Positions 26,362-35,265 of a stretch of DNA of 64,000 bases are shown here, one piece after another; within the stretch, counting starts at the first letter, position 1; each line of letters begins with the position of its first letter. This DNA comes from Phaeospirillum sp. (GTDB lineage Bacteria; Pseudomonadota; Alphaproteobacteria; Rhodospirillales; Magnetospirillaceae). The stretch is from NCBI GenBank assembly GCA_030651575.1, contig JAUSFB010000032.1:520001-584000 (forward strand). The letters run 5' to 3'. A program made the position numbers and the translations under genes. The notes under the pieces are model-generated. The model was not told the DNA's origin, searched no databases, and saw only the letters and a program-made list of their open reading frames with translations.

Positions 26362-27216
26362 ATGTCGCGTTGGATCAGGGTCGGAGTGATTGCCGTTGGC
26401 GTGATTGCCGCCCCCGCCATGGGGTGGTGCGCCTCGTCCCAGGCGAAGTCACCGCCGGCGGATGCTCCGATCCAGGCCGCCATCGCGGTGGATAACTTTG
26501 TCCTGGTGGAAAGGGCTCCGGTCCGGAACGGCTTTTCCCCATTCAATATCGAAGCCACCGGGCTGCTGCCGGCGCCACGCAAGCGGGAAAGCTTCACACC
26601 CTCCGAGGATGAGCACTTCTACACCTTGCGCCGCACTGTAGAGCGTTTTCTTCACCGCAAGGAAATCCCCCAGGGCTGGTTCAAATCCAACGAAGCCAAA
26701 ATCGCATTCGAATCGGAACTGAGCCGCTTCCGCGCCCCCGATGGCGTCGCCTATGCGGTGGAGGGAGAATTGGTGGTGCACGGCGGCTCAGTCATCCCGC
26801 TGGGGCTGAACCTGACCGTACCGCCCAACGGCGCCGTTTTTCGCTACTCCGCCGGATTGATCGTCGCCGATCAGATCGTGATGATGAAGGAAGGTCTGCT
26901 GGATCAGACCAACCACAAGGCCGGCTGGATGGTCGCACTGCGCCCCAGCGGCGCCGACGCCGCCATTCCGGTTCGGGCCGTGTTCGCCGTGCGGGCCGAA
27001 GGCGGCGACCCCGAGGCCAACCGCAAGGCCCTGGCCACGGTCGCCGCGACGCTCACCAGTTCCAGCGATGGCCGCCCCGCAGTCGCGGAGCGAGCCAACG
27101 ACGCCAGTGAATGGCTGAAGCCCGTGCCGTCATTTATCCGGCCAGGGCAATCCGCCGCCGGGGGCAAGGCGGAAAAGCCCGCCAAGGCGGACAAGGAGAA
27201 GAAGGGCGGTCATTAA
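26362..27216 (+). CDS. Exported protein of unknown function
   Basis: The ATG at 26362 follows AGGAGATGGGC and begins a signal peptide ending at GWCAS, so the 284-aa product is periplasmic. The middle contains YTLRRTVERFLHRKEIPQGWF and DGVAYAVEGELVVHGGSVIPLGLNLTVPPNGAVFRYSAG, suggesting a beta-rich domain. The tail is Lys-rich (KAEKPAKADKEKKGGH). No family is recognised. It sits between a terminator and a convergent chemoreceptor gene, so it is transcribed alone. Confidence 0.7.
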   Translation: MSRWIRVGVIAVGVIAAPAMGWCASSQAKSPPADAPIQAAIAVDNFVLVERAPVRNGFSPFNIEATGLLPAPRKRESFTPSEDEHFYTLRRTVERFLHRKEIPQGWFKSNEAKIAFESELSRFRAPDGVAYAVEGELVVHGGSVIPLGLNLTVPPNGAVFRYSAGLIVADQIVMMKEGLLDQTNHKAGWMVALRPSGADAAIPVRAVFAVRAEGGDPEANRKALATVAATLTSSSDGRPAVAERANDASEWLKPVPSFIRPGQSAAGGKAEKPAKADKEKKGGH

Positions 27217-27222
27217 TCTCGG

Positions 27223-28953
27223 TCACACATACCCCAGTCGAAGCGCCCCCCAATGGTGGCCATTAACGGTGATCGGGGCCGAGACATCAAGCATCAGCGC
27301 CTGTCTGCCGCCCCCCATGTCGCGGCGATAGCTTTGCACCGTGAACGGATTGGTCGAGCGCGCCGCCTTGATTCCGACCTCGTCGTCGAAGATGCGGCGA
27401 TTGCGGCAATTGGCAGCGTTCCAGGCGCTGTCACGGCCCTGGGGCTGCGAGAATTTGGCGTTGTGGGTCGGCAGGTAGCCGTTGCGGTCGACGGCGGCGC
27501 AAAACACAACCCGCTCGTTGCCAGCCAGGATAGCGTCCTGGATGGCCGGCAGCACCCGATCGGTGAACTCGGAGAACCGTGTGGTCCGCTGAAGCGGATC
27601 GGTACCGTCGACCGGACGATACTGCTCGTCGAACAGGTTTTCCATGGAGATGGTCCCCTGGGCGATCTCGCGCTCGAACAGGCCGGAAATCTCTCGGACG
27701 GCATCGCGGACCATGGCCACGAACGGCGTCTCGGCAGTTTCGATGCCGGCCTCGGCGGTCAGCACCACCAACCGCTCCCCGGCGCCCAACAGATCTTGAA
27801 GCCGGACCCGCGCGCCATCGAGACGCCCGCGAAACGCCTCCAGTCCCGCCGCCGCCGTATCGATTTCGGCGATCATCTCGGATGAGCGGTCATGGATGGC
27901 GGAAGCGTCGTTCGCCACCAGCCCGACCCGGCTGGTGATATCGGAGAGCGACATGCGGATCTGGTCGATGGCGTCGGCGATGGCGGAGGTCTCGGCGGTC
28001 AGGCCGCCGGCGCGGTCGGCGCTCTGATCGCCCTGCTCCACCAGCCGGCCGGCGGTGGCGGTCAATCCCTCCAGGGTTTTACGGATTTCGGCGCTGGCGG
28101 AGCCCGCCTTGCGCGACAGTTCCTTGACCTCTCCCGCCACGACGGCAAAGCCCCTGCCGTGTTCGCCGGCCCGCGCCGATTCGATGGTGGCGTTCAGCGC
28201 CAACAGATTGGTCTGTCGGGCGATAGTGCCGATGCCATGGGCGACTCCGACCACATTGCCCATGGCGTCTTGCAGCTCCAACAGCAGGCCGCGACCGTCG
28301 GTGACCATGCGGACCACCTCGTCGATATCGCCCAGGGAGCCACGCACCCGGCTTTGCGAGTGCTCCGCCTCGGACGAGGCCGCCCGCGCTCCGCTCAGGG
28401 TGTCGTCCACCGCGTTGACGATCCGCTCGTTGCTGGCTGACAGATCGCGGATGCCCCGTTGCAAACCGGCCAGCAGGACATGCTGCCCGGCGATATTGGT
28501 GGCGACTTCGTCGATATCCTCGGCAATCTCGATCATCTGCTTGCCGATGCCACCGGTTTCGCGCGCGAAGGCCGTGACGATCTCGGCCTCTTCCTGGCGG
28601 ATCCGCAGCAGCGATGTGACGCAAAAACAAACAATGCGCGCCAGCGGCCGCACCGTCGCCAATGACCCGGCAATTCCGAAATTGATCAGCCGCTGGCCCT
28701 CGAAATCGACGCCCATATTGACGCCTTCGCGCATAGCCGAGGACCGGGCAGCCTCTTCCTTGGTGACGCCGTATTCATCCATCTCACCGCGCATGATGCG
28801 GGCCGCGATGTCGTGGGTGGAGCCGATCCGCTCGCGCAGGCTGGAGGCGACGATCCGCCCCTCCTCGCCCATGAAGCTGCAAACCAGCCCCAATTCGCTG
28901 GAGAACACATCGCACAGCTCTTGTCCGAACCGGACATCGAATTCAACGCTCAT
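27223..28953 (-). CDS. Cytosolic methyl-accepting chemotaxis protein with extra N- and C-terminal domains
   Basis: This soluble chemoreceptor has no membrane segment. The N-terminal ~150 residues ([48 protein letters not shown]) look like a sugar-diacid-recognition-type sensor. The MCP hairpin follows with tip [24 protein letters not shown]. The last ~160 residues form a separate domain ([43 protein letters not shown]) seen at the C-terminus of other alphaproteobacterial MCPs. The track start at 28998 is TTG. I prefer the ATG at 28953 or 28959, where GAGGTGGAG precedes. Confidence 0.88.
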   Translation of the reverse strand: MSVEFDVRFGQELCDVFSSELGLVCSFMGEEGRIVASSLRERIGSTHDIAARIMRGEMDEYGVTKEEAARSSAMREGVNMGVDFEGQRLINFGIAGSLATVRPLARIVCFCVTSLLRIRQEEAEIVTAFARETGGIGKQMIEIAEDIDEVATNIAGQHVLLAGLQRGIRDLSASNERIVNAVDDTLSGARAASSEAEHSQSRVRGSLGDIDEVVRMVTDGRGLLLELQDAMGNVVGVAHGIGTIARQTNLLALNATIESARAGEHGRGFAVVAGEVKELSRKAGSASAEIRKTLEGLTATAGRLVEQGDQSADRAGGLTAETSAIADAIDQIRMSLSDITSRVGLVANDASAIHDRSSEMIAEIDTAAAGLEAFRGRLDGARVRLQDLLGAGERLVVLTAEAGIETAETPFVAMVRDAVREISGLFEREIAQGTISMENLFDEQYRPVDGTDPLQRTTRFSEFTDRVLPAIQDAILAGNERVVFCAAVDRNGYLPTHNAKFSQPQGRDSAWNAANCRNRRIFDDEVGIKAARSTNPFTVQSYRRDMGGGRQALMLDVSAPITVNGHHWGALRLGYV

Positions 28954-29144
28954 GGCCATCTCCACCTCGGCGGGCGCCTGCCTTGCGGCGATCGTCAAAG
29001 CGTATAATCCACGACATTATTTATGGTCAAGTAATTTTACCACAATACTTTAATGCGATCAAAAACATTGCCGGACGCCATCCCCCCGCCCGACGACGGA
29101 GACGATCAAGCGAGTCGTATATGGCTCGCCAGCATGATGATAGA

Positions 29145-29330
29145 ATGAGCGTCATGAAGAATGAAAAGCAGCCCCGCCCGACGCGCGAGCAGCCACCGGA
29201 GGAATGTCCGGTGAAGGATCGCTGTCGGCGCGCCCGCGCGGCGGTGTGCCTGGACTGCGGCGCCAAACGGCCGCGACGGAAGGCGAAGGCCGAGCCTACT
29301 CCACCGAAACCTTGTCCAGTTGCCCCATGA
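29145..29330 (+). CDS. Small Cys/Lys-rich protein, possibly zinc-binding
   Basis: From the ATG at 29145 (or 29154) a ~61-aa basic peptide reads MSVMKNEKQPRP and includes CPVKDRC and CLDCG, five Cys spaced like a small zinc ribbon. The ribosome binding site is weak and the 3' end overlaps the convergent membrane-protein gene by 35 nt. It may be a real short gene or chance; the Cys pairing is the only support. Confidence 0.35.
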   Translation: MSVMKNEKQPRPTREQPPEECPVKDRCRRARAAVCLDCGAKRPRRKAKAEPTPPKPCPVAP

Positions 29331-29670
29331 TGAAGCCGATGATGACCAGCACGAACGGCACCACGAACAACATCCAGACGACGGTATGAATCACGCGATC
29401 GCGTAGCGTGGTGTCCTCGTCGGCATAGGCTCCCGCGACCAGCGGCCGGGCCGCCTCGATCCGGGGGCGCAGGAACACCCAGTAAGCGCCCGCCAGCGCC
29501 ACGCAAGCCAGCACGGTAACGCCCACGATATCGGCCCCGATCCCGGCGGCGCGGTCCAGCTTCACCCCCATGACCATCAACCAGACCGGCGCGGTCAGCC
29601 CCGCCGCCGCCGGGATGATCACGGCGCACAGAGTGGCAAAGACGGCAAGCGGAGACCTGGGAAGACGCAT
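29296..29670 (-). CDS. Small inner-membrane protein, function unknown
   Basis: This 124-aa protein has three predicted membrane segments: about 8-34 (LAVFATLCAVIIPAAAGLTAPVW), 46-66 (DIVGVTVLACVALAGAYWVFL) and 95-116 (VVWMLFVVPFVLVIIGFIMG). A loop of about 30 residues between the second and third contains EAARPLVAGAYADED. The ATG at 29670 starts cleanly. I recognise no family. It lies downstream in the same direction as no other gene, with the ferredoxin-like gene starting separately. Confidence 0.65.
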   Translation of the reverse strand: MRLPRSPLAVFATLCAVIIPAAAGLTAPVWLMVMGVKLDRAAGIGADIVGVTVLACVALAGAYWVFLRPRIEAARPLVAGAYADEDTTLRDRVIHTVVWMLFVVPFVLVIIGFIMGQLDKVSVE

Positions 29671-29726
29671 GAGACCCTCAGAGAATGAAACGTAAAGGAC
29701 ACTAACAGCCTATACTGACGTCGGCA

Positions 29727-31742
29727 TCACTCTTTCCCGCCATCGCGCTCGCGCAGGTAATCATCGGTGGTGCGGGTTACCCGGGGGGCCGCACCGGCCA
29801 TGGGCCGCTTGCCGTCCTCCATATCGTACTGCGCCACCACCCGGCAGTCCTCGCACATCTTGATCAGATCAAGCTTGCCGGGCGCGGCGAACATGGAATG
29901 GCCGCTCATGCGCTCGACCATGCGCTCGATCACCGATTTCGAGGCAAAGGGCTTGCCGCAACGGATGCAAGGATAGGGCTCCTCCTCCTTCAGGGTCCGC
30001 CGCACCCTGGCATCGGCGGAAAAGGAGAGTCGCGGCGCCAGGGTCACCGCCTTTTCCGGGCAGGTGACGCGGCACAGGCCGCATTGAACGCAATTGACCT
30101 CCAGCAGCCCCAGGGACGGCTTGTCGGGATGGCCCGACAGCGCCTTGGCCGGGCAAGCCGAGACGCAGGCCATGCACAAGGTGCACTTGGCCGCATCGAC
30201 CTCGATGGCCCCAAAGGGATCGCCCACCGCCAGTTCCAGCGCATCCACCGGCTTGGGAGCATGACGATGAAGATGGGCCAGCGCCAGGGTCAGGGTCTGG
30301 CGCTTGCTTCCCAGCACCAGGAATTCGGCCGCCGGCTCCACCGGTTTCGGCGCGACCTCGGCCAGGACGACGGCCAGGGCGGCGGGATCGGCCTCCACCA
30401 GCACCGAAACCGTCGCCGACCAGCCCAGGCCGCCGGCCACCCGATTGGCCAGGGCGGCGGCGGCCCGCAGCGGCTCCAGATCCCCCCGCCGCTCCGGCTT
30501 GGCCAACAGCAGCACCCGCGCGGCTCCCTTGGCCAGGGCGGTCAGTAGGAAGTCCGGCCCCAGCGCCGCCACCACCGGCACCGCCAGCGGCAGCACCGCC
30601 GCCGGCAGGCCATCGCCAAAACGGGCCAGGGCGGAGATCATCCCGTCACCATGCTCGCCGTCATGGACCAGCAGGATCGGCCGCTCGCCACCGCCGGCGC
30701 CATAGGTCTCCACCAGCGCCGACAGCCGTTTAAACAACCCGTTGCCGCCCGGCACGTCGAACCGGATGGCTCCGGTGGGGCAAGTGCTGGCGCAAGGACC
30801 ATGGCCGCCGCAGACATGGGGGTCCACCGTCGCCGCATCGCCCAGCGGCTTCAGCGCCCCCGACGGACAAACGTCGAGGCAGCGGGTACAGGCGACCTGA
30901 CCATTTCGGGAATGGGCGCAAAGCGCGGCGTCGATCTTGATCCAGCGCGGTTTTTCGAATTCGCCGACCAGCCCGAGGATATCCGACAGCGCCCGCTCCA
31001 GCGCCAGCTTGTCCCGAGGATCGACCACTACCCAGCCGTCGCGCGGCGCCAGCAATGGCGGCGAGCCGGTCAGGTCGAGCACGATGTCTCCGGCCAGCGG
31101 GCGGTCACCCACCGCCGCCTCGAAGGCCAGGACGCCGCGCGCCGATGGTGAAGCCCCAGCCAGATCGGCGACAGTCAGGGTAAAGGCCCCGAGATGGCCC
31201 GAGGCCGAGACCGGCCGCCCCCGAAACAGGCCGAGGGAGCGGACCGCCGGAGGAATCAGGTCCCCGTCATGACCGGGCAACAGCACGCAGGTCACCGCCC
31301 GCTCCGCCCCCAGCCGTCGGGCGGCGTCCAGCACCGCCTGACCACGACCCAGAATCAGAACGCTGCCATGCGACATCAAGGTGACGGACGGAGTGGCTTC
31401 GGGCTCCAGCACCGCCTCGGCCAGCAGCGCCGCCATCTTTGGGGCGGTGCGCCCGGCCTGGGACGACCAGCCGGCGCGGTCGCGGATATCGACGCAGAGC
31501 GGCGGCTCGGCCTGGACCAATCCGGCCAGTTCGCCGAACAGCGGAGCCTCTTGACCGCAGCAGACCAGCAAAGGCTCGCCGCTCGACACCGCCGAACGAT
31601 AGGAATCCAACTGGGCGCGGCAAAGCTGGGAATAAATCTGCTCTGGTGAATCCGTCCCCAGCACCGCCGCCACGGCCTTGGGATCGAGCGGCATGGAGCC
31701 CTCGCACGAACACATCATCACCCGCCGGCCATTCAGCTTCAT
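29727..31742 (-). CDS. Multi-cluster 4Fe-4S ferredoxin-like protein of the formate dehydrogenase locus
   Basis: GGGAGAG precedes the ATG at 31742; the track ORF starts 25 codons too early. The 671-aa protein contains several ferredoxin motifs: CTRCLDVCPSGALKP with CGGHGPCASTCPTGAI in the middle, and CTLCMACVSACPAKA with CVQCGLCRVTCPEKA near residue 530. A late CIRCGKPF and MCEDCR pair may bind another metal. N-terminal and central regions resemble heterodisulfide reductase A-like folds without a flavin motif. It is found with FDH3-type clusters and may carry electrons or help assemble clusters. It is divergent from fdhD by 63 nt. Confidence 0.82.
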   Translation of the reverse strand: MKLNGRRVMMCSCEGSMPLDPKAVAAVLGTDSPEQIYSQLCRAQLDSYRSAVSSGEPLLVCCGQEAPLFGELAGLVQAEPPLCVDIRDRAGWSSQAGRTAPKMAALLAEAVLEPEATPSVTLMSHGSVLILGRGQAVLDAARRLGAERAVTCVLLPGHDGDLIPPAVRSLGLFRGRPVSASGHLGAFTLTVADLAGASPSARGVLAFEAAVGDRPLAGDIVLDLTGSPPLLAPRDGWVVVDPRDKLALERALSDILGLVGEFEKPRWIKIDAALCAHSRNGQVACTRCLDVCPSGALKPLGDAATVDPHVCGGHGPCASTCPTGAIRFDVPGGNGLFKRLSALVETYGAGGGERPILLVHDGEHGDGMISALARFGDGLPAAVLPLAVPVVAALGPDFLLTALAKGAARVLLLAKPERRGDLEPLRAAAALANRVAGGLGWSATVSVLVEADPAALAVVLAEVAPKPVEPAAEFLVLGSKRQTLTLALAHLHRHAPKPVDALELAVGDPFGAIEVDAAKCTLCMACVSACPAKALSGHPDKPSLGLLEVNCVQCGLCRVTCPEKAVTLAPRLSFSADARVRRTLKEEEPYPCIRCGKPFASKSVIERMVERMSGHSMFAAPGKLDLIKMCEDCRVVAQYDMEDGKRPMAGAAPRVTRTTDDYLRERDGGKE

Positions 31743-31805
31743 TTTGCCGCTCTCCCATTGCTCCCCGCCAGGGGGACGCCTACTGTAAAGGCCAGAAGGC
31801 CAACA

Positions 31806-32687
31806 ATGGAAGACCAAGACATGCTAGTGCGCCCAGATCCCGAGGATGCGCGGCTTTATCAGATCGTCACCGGCATCGACCAGAACGGCAAAGCGACGGA
31901 TGCCGCCGTGATCAACGAACGCCCGCTGACCATCTTCCTGAACGGTCGCGAGATCGTCACCGCCATGACCATCGGCGACCATCCCGACTATCTGGCGCTG
32001 GGCTATCTGCTGAATCAGAATATGCTGCGCCCCGACGACGAAGTGCGCGCCGTCGATTATGACGCCGAAATCGAAACGGTGGTGGTGCGAACCGCCCGCC
32101 AGACCGACTACGAGGAGAAGCTGAAGAAGAAAATTCAGACCTCCGGCTGCGCCATGGGCACGGTGTTCGGCGACGTCATGGAAAAGTTCGAGACGGTCAG
32201 TCTGGACACCACCGCCAGATTCCACACCTCATGGCTCTACGCCTTGCAGAAATCCATCAACACCATGCCTTCGCTCTACCTGAAGACCGGCGCCATCCAT
32301 GGCTGCGTCTTGTGCGAAGAAGACCGGCCGCTGATCTATATGGAAGACGTCGGCCGCCACAACGCCATGGACAAGATCGCCGGCTATATGTTCCGCCACG
32401 GCCTGTCTTGCGCCGGGAAAAGCCTCTACACCACCGGACGGCTGACCAGCGAAATGGTGATCAAGACGGTGCAGATGGGCATTCCGGTCCTGCTGTCGCG
32501 CTCGGGCTTCACCGCCTGGGGGGTCGAACTGGCGCGCAAGGCGGGGCTCACTCTGATCGGCCGCGCCAAGGGCAAACGCTTCATCGCCCTGGCCGGGGCC
32601 GAGCGCATCGTGTTCGACGCCGACCCGGCCCAGGCCCATGACGAGCCCGGCCACCTGTCGCGCAAGGGAAGCCGGGACGATGAATAA
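31806..32687 (+). CDS. fdhD: Formate dehydrogenase accessory sulfurtransferase FdhD
   Basis: FdhD passes sulfur from a cysteine desulfurase to the Mo-bis-MGD cofactor of formate dehydrogenase. The ~293-aa product carries family motifs: ERPLTIFLNGREIVTAMTIGDHPDYLALGYLL, EDVGRHNAMDKIAGYM and GRLTSEMVIK. The sulfur-transfer site is unusual: E. coli has CxxC, but here only one Cys remains in SGCAMGTVFGD. A second Cys pair occurs later in HGCVLCEE. Either ATG at 31806 or 31821 is possible. The stop overlaps mobA by 8 nt. Confidence 0.92.
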   Translation: MEDQDMLVRPDPEDARLYQIVTGIDQNGKATDAAVINERPLTIFLNGREIVTAMTIGDHPDYLALGYLLNQNMLRPDDEVRAVDYDAEIETVVVRTARQTDYEEKLKKKIQTSGCAMGTVFGDVMEKFETVSLDTTARFHTSWLYALQKSINTMPSLYLKTGAIHGCVLCEEDRPLIYMEDVGRHNAMDKIAGYMFRHGLSCAGKSLYTTGRLTSEMVIKTVQMGIPVLLSRSGFTAWGVELARKAGLTLIGRAKGKRFIALAGAERIVFDADPAQAHDEPGHLSRKGSRDDE

Positions 32688-33816
32688 GACAACGCCCCCC
32701 CCCATCGCCGGGGTGATCCTGGCCGGCGGCCTATCGCGGCGCATGGGCGGCGGCGACAAGTCGCTGATCGCGGTCGAGGGCCAAAGCCTGCTCGACCGCA
32801 CCATCGAGCGGCTGTCGCCCCAGGTCGGCCCCATGATCCTCAACGCCAACGGCGACCCCGCCCGTCTGGCCGGGTTCACCCTGCCGGTAGTGCCCGACGT
32901 GATCGAGGGCTATGCCGGCCCGCTGGTGGGAGTCCTGACCGGCCTGGAATGGCTGCAAGACCACTCCATGGGGGTGGAATGGATGGTCAGCGTCGCCGCC
33001 GACACGCCTTTGTTTCCCCAAGATCTGGTGGAACGGCTGCACCAGGCGGTCGTGGACGAAGGGGCCGATATCGGCATCGCCTGCACCGGTTCGCGCACCC
33101 ATCCGGTCTTTGCCCTGTGGCCGACCCGCTTGGCCTCCCAACTGCGCGCCGCCGTGGCCGAGGAAGGCATCCGCAAGATCGAGGCCTGGACCGACCGCTA
33201 CAAGGTGGCCCGCGTCGATTGGCCGGCAAAGCCGGTCGACCCGTTTTTCAACGTCAACACCCCCGAGGACGTGGTGCGGCTGCGCCTGATCCTGTCCGAC
33301 GCCCTGCCAGCCGAACCGCCACTCTCCGCCCGGACCGAGGTGGCGCTGATCCTCGAACGCCGCGACAGCGCCACCACCTGGGTCAAGGAGTCCTGGCGGC
33401 CGCTGGAAGTGATCGCCGAACCGCCGCCCAGCCCCGAGCCCTGGGTGATGCTGCGCCAGGGCGAAGGCTTCGAACACTACCTGGTCTCGGGCGTGCCGGT
33501 GGAATTGCACCGCTCGGACCTCGCCAGCTATCGCTATAATCTGGGTGGGGTCGATCCCCGCCTCTATGTGGTGCTGCGCCGTCAGGACGATCCCACCCGC
33601 CCCGTCGGCGTGGTGTTGGCCACCGCCGCCCCCGATCAGGCCCAAGCCATGAGCGAAAGCGGCGAGGATGTGGTCGACGGCCTTGCCATGCCGGAAGCCC
33701 TCCGGGCCTGGGTCGAGATGTTCTGCGCCTGTCACCCCGCCGACGAGCCCATGCGCAAGCGCAAACGCGACACCATGGATGCGGAAGGCGCCTTCGCGGC
33801 CAAAACCCGGTCATGA
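32680..33816 (+). CDS. mobA: MobA molybdenum cofactor guanylyltransferase fused to DUF3305
   Basis: Residues 1-205 are MobA, which links GMP to molybdopterin: the nucleotide motif is VILAGGLSRRMGGGDKSL, with VAADTPLFP and NVNTPED downstream. Residues from about 218 to 370 match DUF3305 (EVALILERRDSATTWVKESWRPLEVI). DUF3305 is usually a stand-alone gene in formate dehydrogenase clusters. The fusion ties this orphan domain to cofactor handling. The ATG at 32680 overlaps the fdhD end by 8 nt. The following gene is DUF3306, its usual partner. Confidence 0.9.
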   Translation: MNKTTPPPIAGVILAGGLSRRMGGGDKSLIAVEGQSLLDRTIERLSPQVGPMILNANGDPARLAGFTLPVVPDVIEGYAGPLVGVLTGLEWLQDHSMGVEWMVSVAADTPLFPQDLVERLHQAVVDEGADIGIACTGSRTHPVFALWPTRLASQLRAAVAEEGIRKIEAWTDRYKVARVDWPAKPVDPFFNVNTPEDVVRLRLILSDALPAEPPLSARTEVALILERRDSATTWVKESWRPLEVIAEPPPSPEPWVMLRQGEGFEHYLVSGVPVELHRSDLASYRYNLGGVDPRLYVVLRRQDDPTRPVGVVLATAAPDQAQAMSESGEDVVDGLAMPEALRAWVEMFCACHPADEPMRKRKRDTMDAEGAFAAKTRS

Positions 33817-33834
33817 GCGGGCATGGCCCGCGCC

Positions 33835-33982
33835 GCGAAAGCCAAGGGCGCTGATGCGCCCACCCGGCGACCGAGGAACAAGAACCCGACGGGCCGCAGG
33901 CCCGGAGTTGCGGCCAAGGGCCGGCGCGCCTCATGGCGCGAAAGCCAAGGGCGCGGATGCGCCCGCCCGGCGATTGAGGAAC
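33835..33982. repeat. Pair of 45-bp direct repeats with internal hairpins
   Basis: Copy 1 (33835-33879) and copy 2 (33938-33982) start GCGAAAGCCAAGGGCGC and end GAGGAAC, differing at four positions. Each contains the hairpin GGGCGC-NNAT-GCGCCC. The end of copy 2 supplies the GAGGAAC ribosome binding site of the DUF3306 gene. The pattern resembles a REP-like intergenic repeat or a local duplication. Confidence 0.75.
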
Positions 33983-33990
33983 ATTAAACC

Positions 33991-34413
33991 ATGAACAACT
34001 CATTCATCTCGCGCTGGTCCAAACGCAAGCAGGAGGCCAAGACCGCGCCGGAATCGGTCGTCATCGTCGAGATGCCGGCAGAATCGCCAGCCATTGCCCC
34101 GGAGGAACCGCCGCCGGAGCTTCCCCCGATTGAATCGCTGGGCGCCGACTCGGACTATTCCGCCTTCCTCGGGCCGGGCGTTTCGCCCAGCCTGCGGCAG
34201 GAGGCGCTGACCCGGCTGTGGGCGACCGATCCCACCCTGATGGCCCCAGAGACCATGGACCTCCATATGGGGGACTATTCCAACCCGCCGACGGAACTGA
34301 TCAAAACCGCCTGGCGACTGGGCAAGGGCGTGCTCGACGCCGCCGAACTGGCCGCCGAGGAGGAGGAAGCCAAGGCCGCGGCCCTGGTCAAGCCCCCGGA
34401 TTCCGATTGTTAA
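33991..34413 (+). CDS. DUF3306 domain protein of the formate dehydrogenase locus
   Basis: This 140-aa soluble protein starts MNNSFISRWSKRKQE and matches DUF3306: a basic N-terminus, a Pro/Glu-rich linker (EEPPPELPPIESLGADSDYSAFL), then LRQEALTRLWATDPTLM. The last 40 residues are acidic-helical. DUF3306 accompanies DUF3305 in alpha- and betaproteobacterial formate dehydrogenase operons, presumably as a maturation factor; no activity is established. The ribosome binding site comes from the repeat immediately upstream. Confidence 0.88.
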   Translation: MNNSFISRWSKRKQEAKTAPESVVIVEMPAESPAIAPEEPPPELPPIESLGADSDYSAFLGPGVSPSLRQEALTRLWATDPTLMAPETMDLHMGDYSNPPTELIKTAWRLGKGVLDAAELAAEEEEAKAAALVKPPDSDC

Positions 34414-34642
34414 AGTGTTTATTTTACAGAAATTTTTAAATTTCACACAATTAAGAACATAAACAAAATTGCAGCAATCCTGATATTGCAGAGCACAAAT
34501 TCTTATCCGGCCACAACACGTAGACAACAAACCTATTCTTTCGTTGTTCTTGACGGATAACACCGATGCGAGGATGATCGACCTGTCACTTGCCAAGGGT
34601 GACCAAGGTTTCGGCGACAGATCCGAACCATCGGGAGAGACT
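34414..34642 (+). promoter_or_regulatory. AT-rich regulatory region before the formate dehydrogenase structural genes
   Basis: This 229-nt gap is strikingly AT-rich against its neighbours (TTTTACAGAAATTTTTAAATTTC). It contains an imperfect palindrome CAACAAACC..TTTCGTTG near 34525-34547 and a TTGACG at 34550. It most likely holds the main promoter of the torD-fdhABC unit. I cannot assign a regulator. Confidence 0.5.
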
Positions 34643-35248
34643 ATGCAGGCGAACCCCGCCACCAATGCCGGTACGGACGAAAGTTTCCTGCGGGCTCGCT
34701 TCTATGGCCTGATCGCCGCCCTGTTGGCTTCGCCTCCACCGGAAGAATTACTGCGCCGGGTCGCCGCGCTGAAGCCCGACCCAACGCCGCTGGGCAGCGC
34801 GCTGGGCGAGCTTGCCCTGGCTGCCATGGCCGGCGACCCCGATGACATCGCCGAGGAGTTCCAGACCCTGTTCATCGGCGTGACCGGTGGCGAACTGGTG
34901 CCTTACGCCTCGTGGTATCTCACCGGCTTCCTACAGGAAAAACCGCTAGCGGCGTTGCGCGACGACATGGCCCGCCTGGGCGTCGAACGCTCGCCCGGCG
35001 TGTCCGAGCCCGAGGATCACGCCGCCTCGCTGTTCGAGATCATGCAAGGACTGATCACCGGCCTGTTCGACGCCCCCCTGACCCTGCGGGAGCAGAAGGC
35101 CTTTTACGCCGCCCATATGGAAAGCTGGATGCCCCGTTTTCTGGCCGACCTGGAACAGGCCGGGTCCGCCCGCTTTTACCGCGCCGTGGGCAAGGTTGGC
35201 CGCGTCTTCCTCGATATCGAAACCCAAGCCTTCGCCATGGTGGACTGA
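34643..35248 (+). CDS. TorD-family molybdoenzyme chaperone
   Basis: TorD/DmsD-type chaperones bind the Tat signal of a molybdoenzyme and keep it from export until the cofactor is in place. The 201-aa all-helical product begins at the ATG at 34643, after GGGAGAG. It has the family signature regions FYGLIAALLASPPP, EEFQTLFIGVTGGELVPYASWYLTG and ASLFEIMQGLI. The likely client is FdhA, encoded two genes later. Its stop codon touches the first possible start of the next small gene. Confidence 0.9.
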   Translation: MQANPATNAGTDESFLRARFYGLIAALLASPPPEELLRRVAALKPDPTPLGSALGELALAAMAGDPDDIAEEFQTLFIGVTGGELVPYASWYLTGFLQEKPLAALRDDMARLGVERSPGVSEPEDHAASLFEIMQGLITGLFDAPLTLREQKAFYAAHMESWMPRFLADLEQAGSARFYRAVGKVGRVFLDIETQAFAMVD

Positions 35249-35265
35249 TGCCACAGGAGCACAAG

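Noticed and set aside
33668-33994. 108-aa plus-strand ORF through the mobA end and repeat pair
   Set aside because: Its repeated KPRALMRPP / AKGADAPARR peptides are just the translated 45-bp repeats; the mobA frame and the DUF3306 start explain the region.
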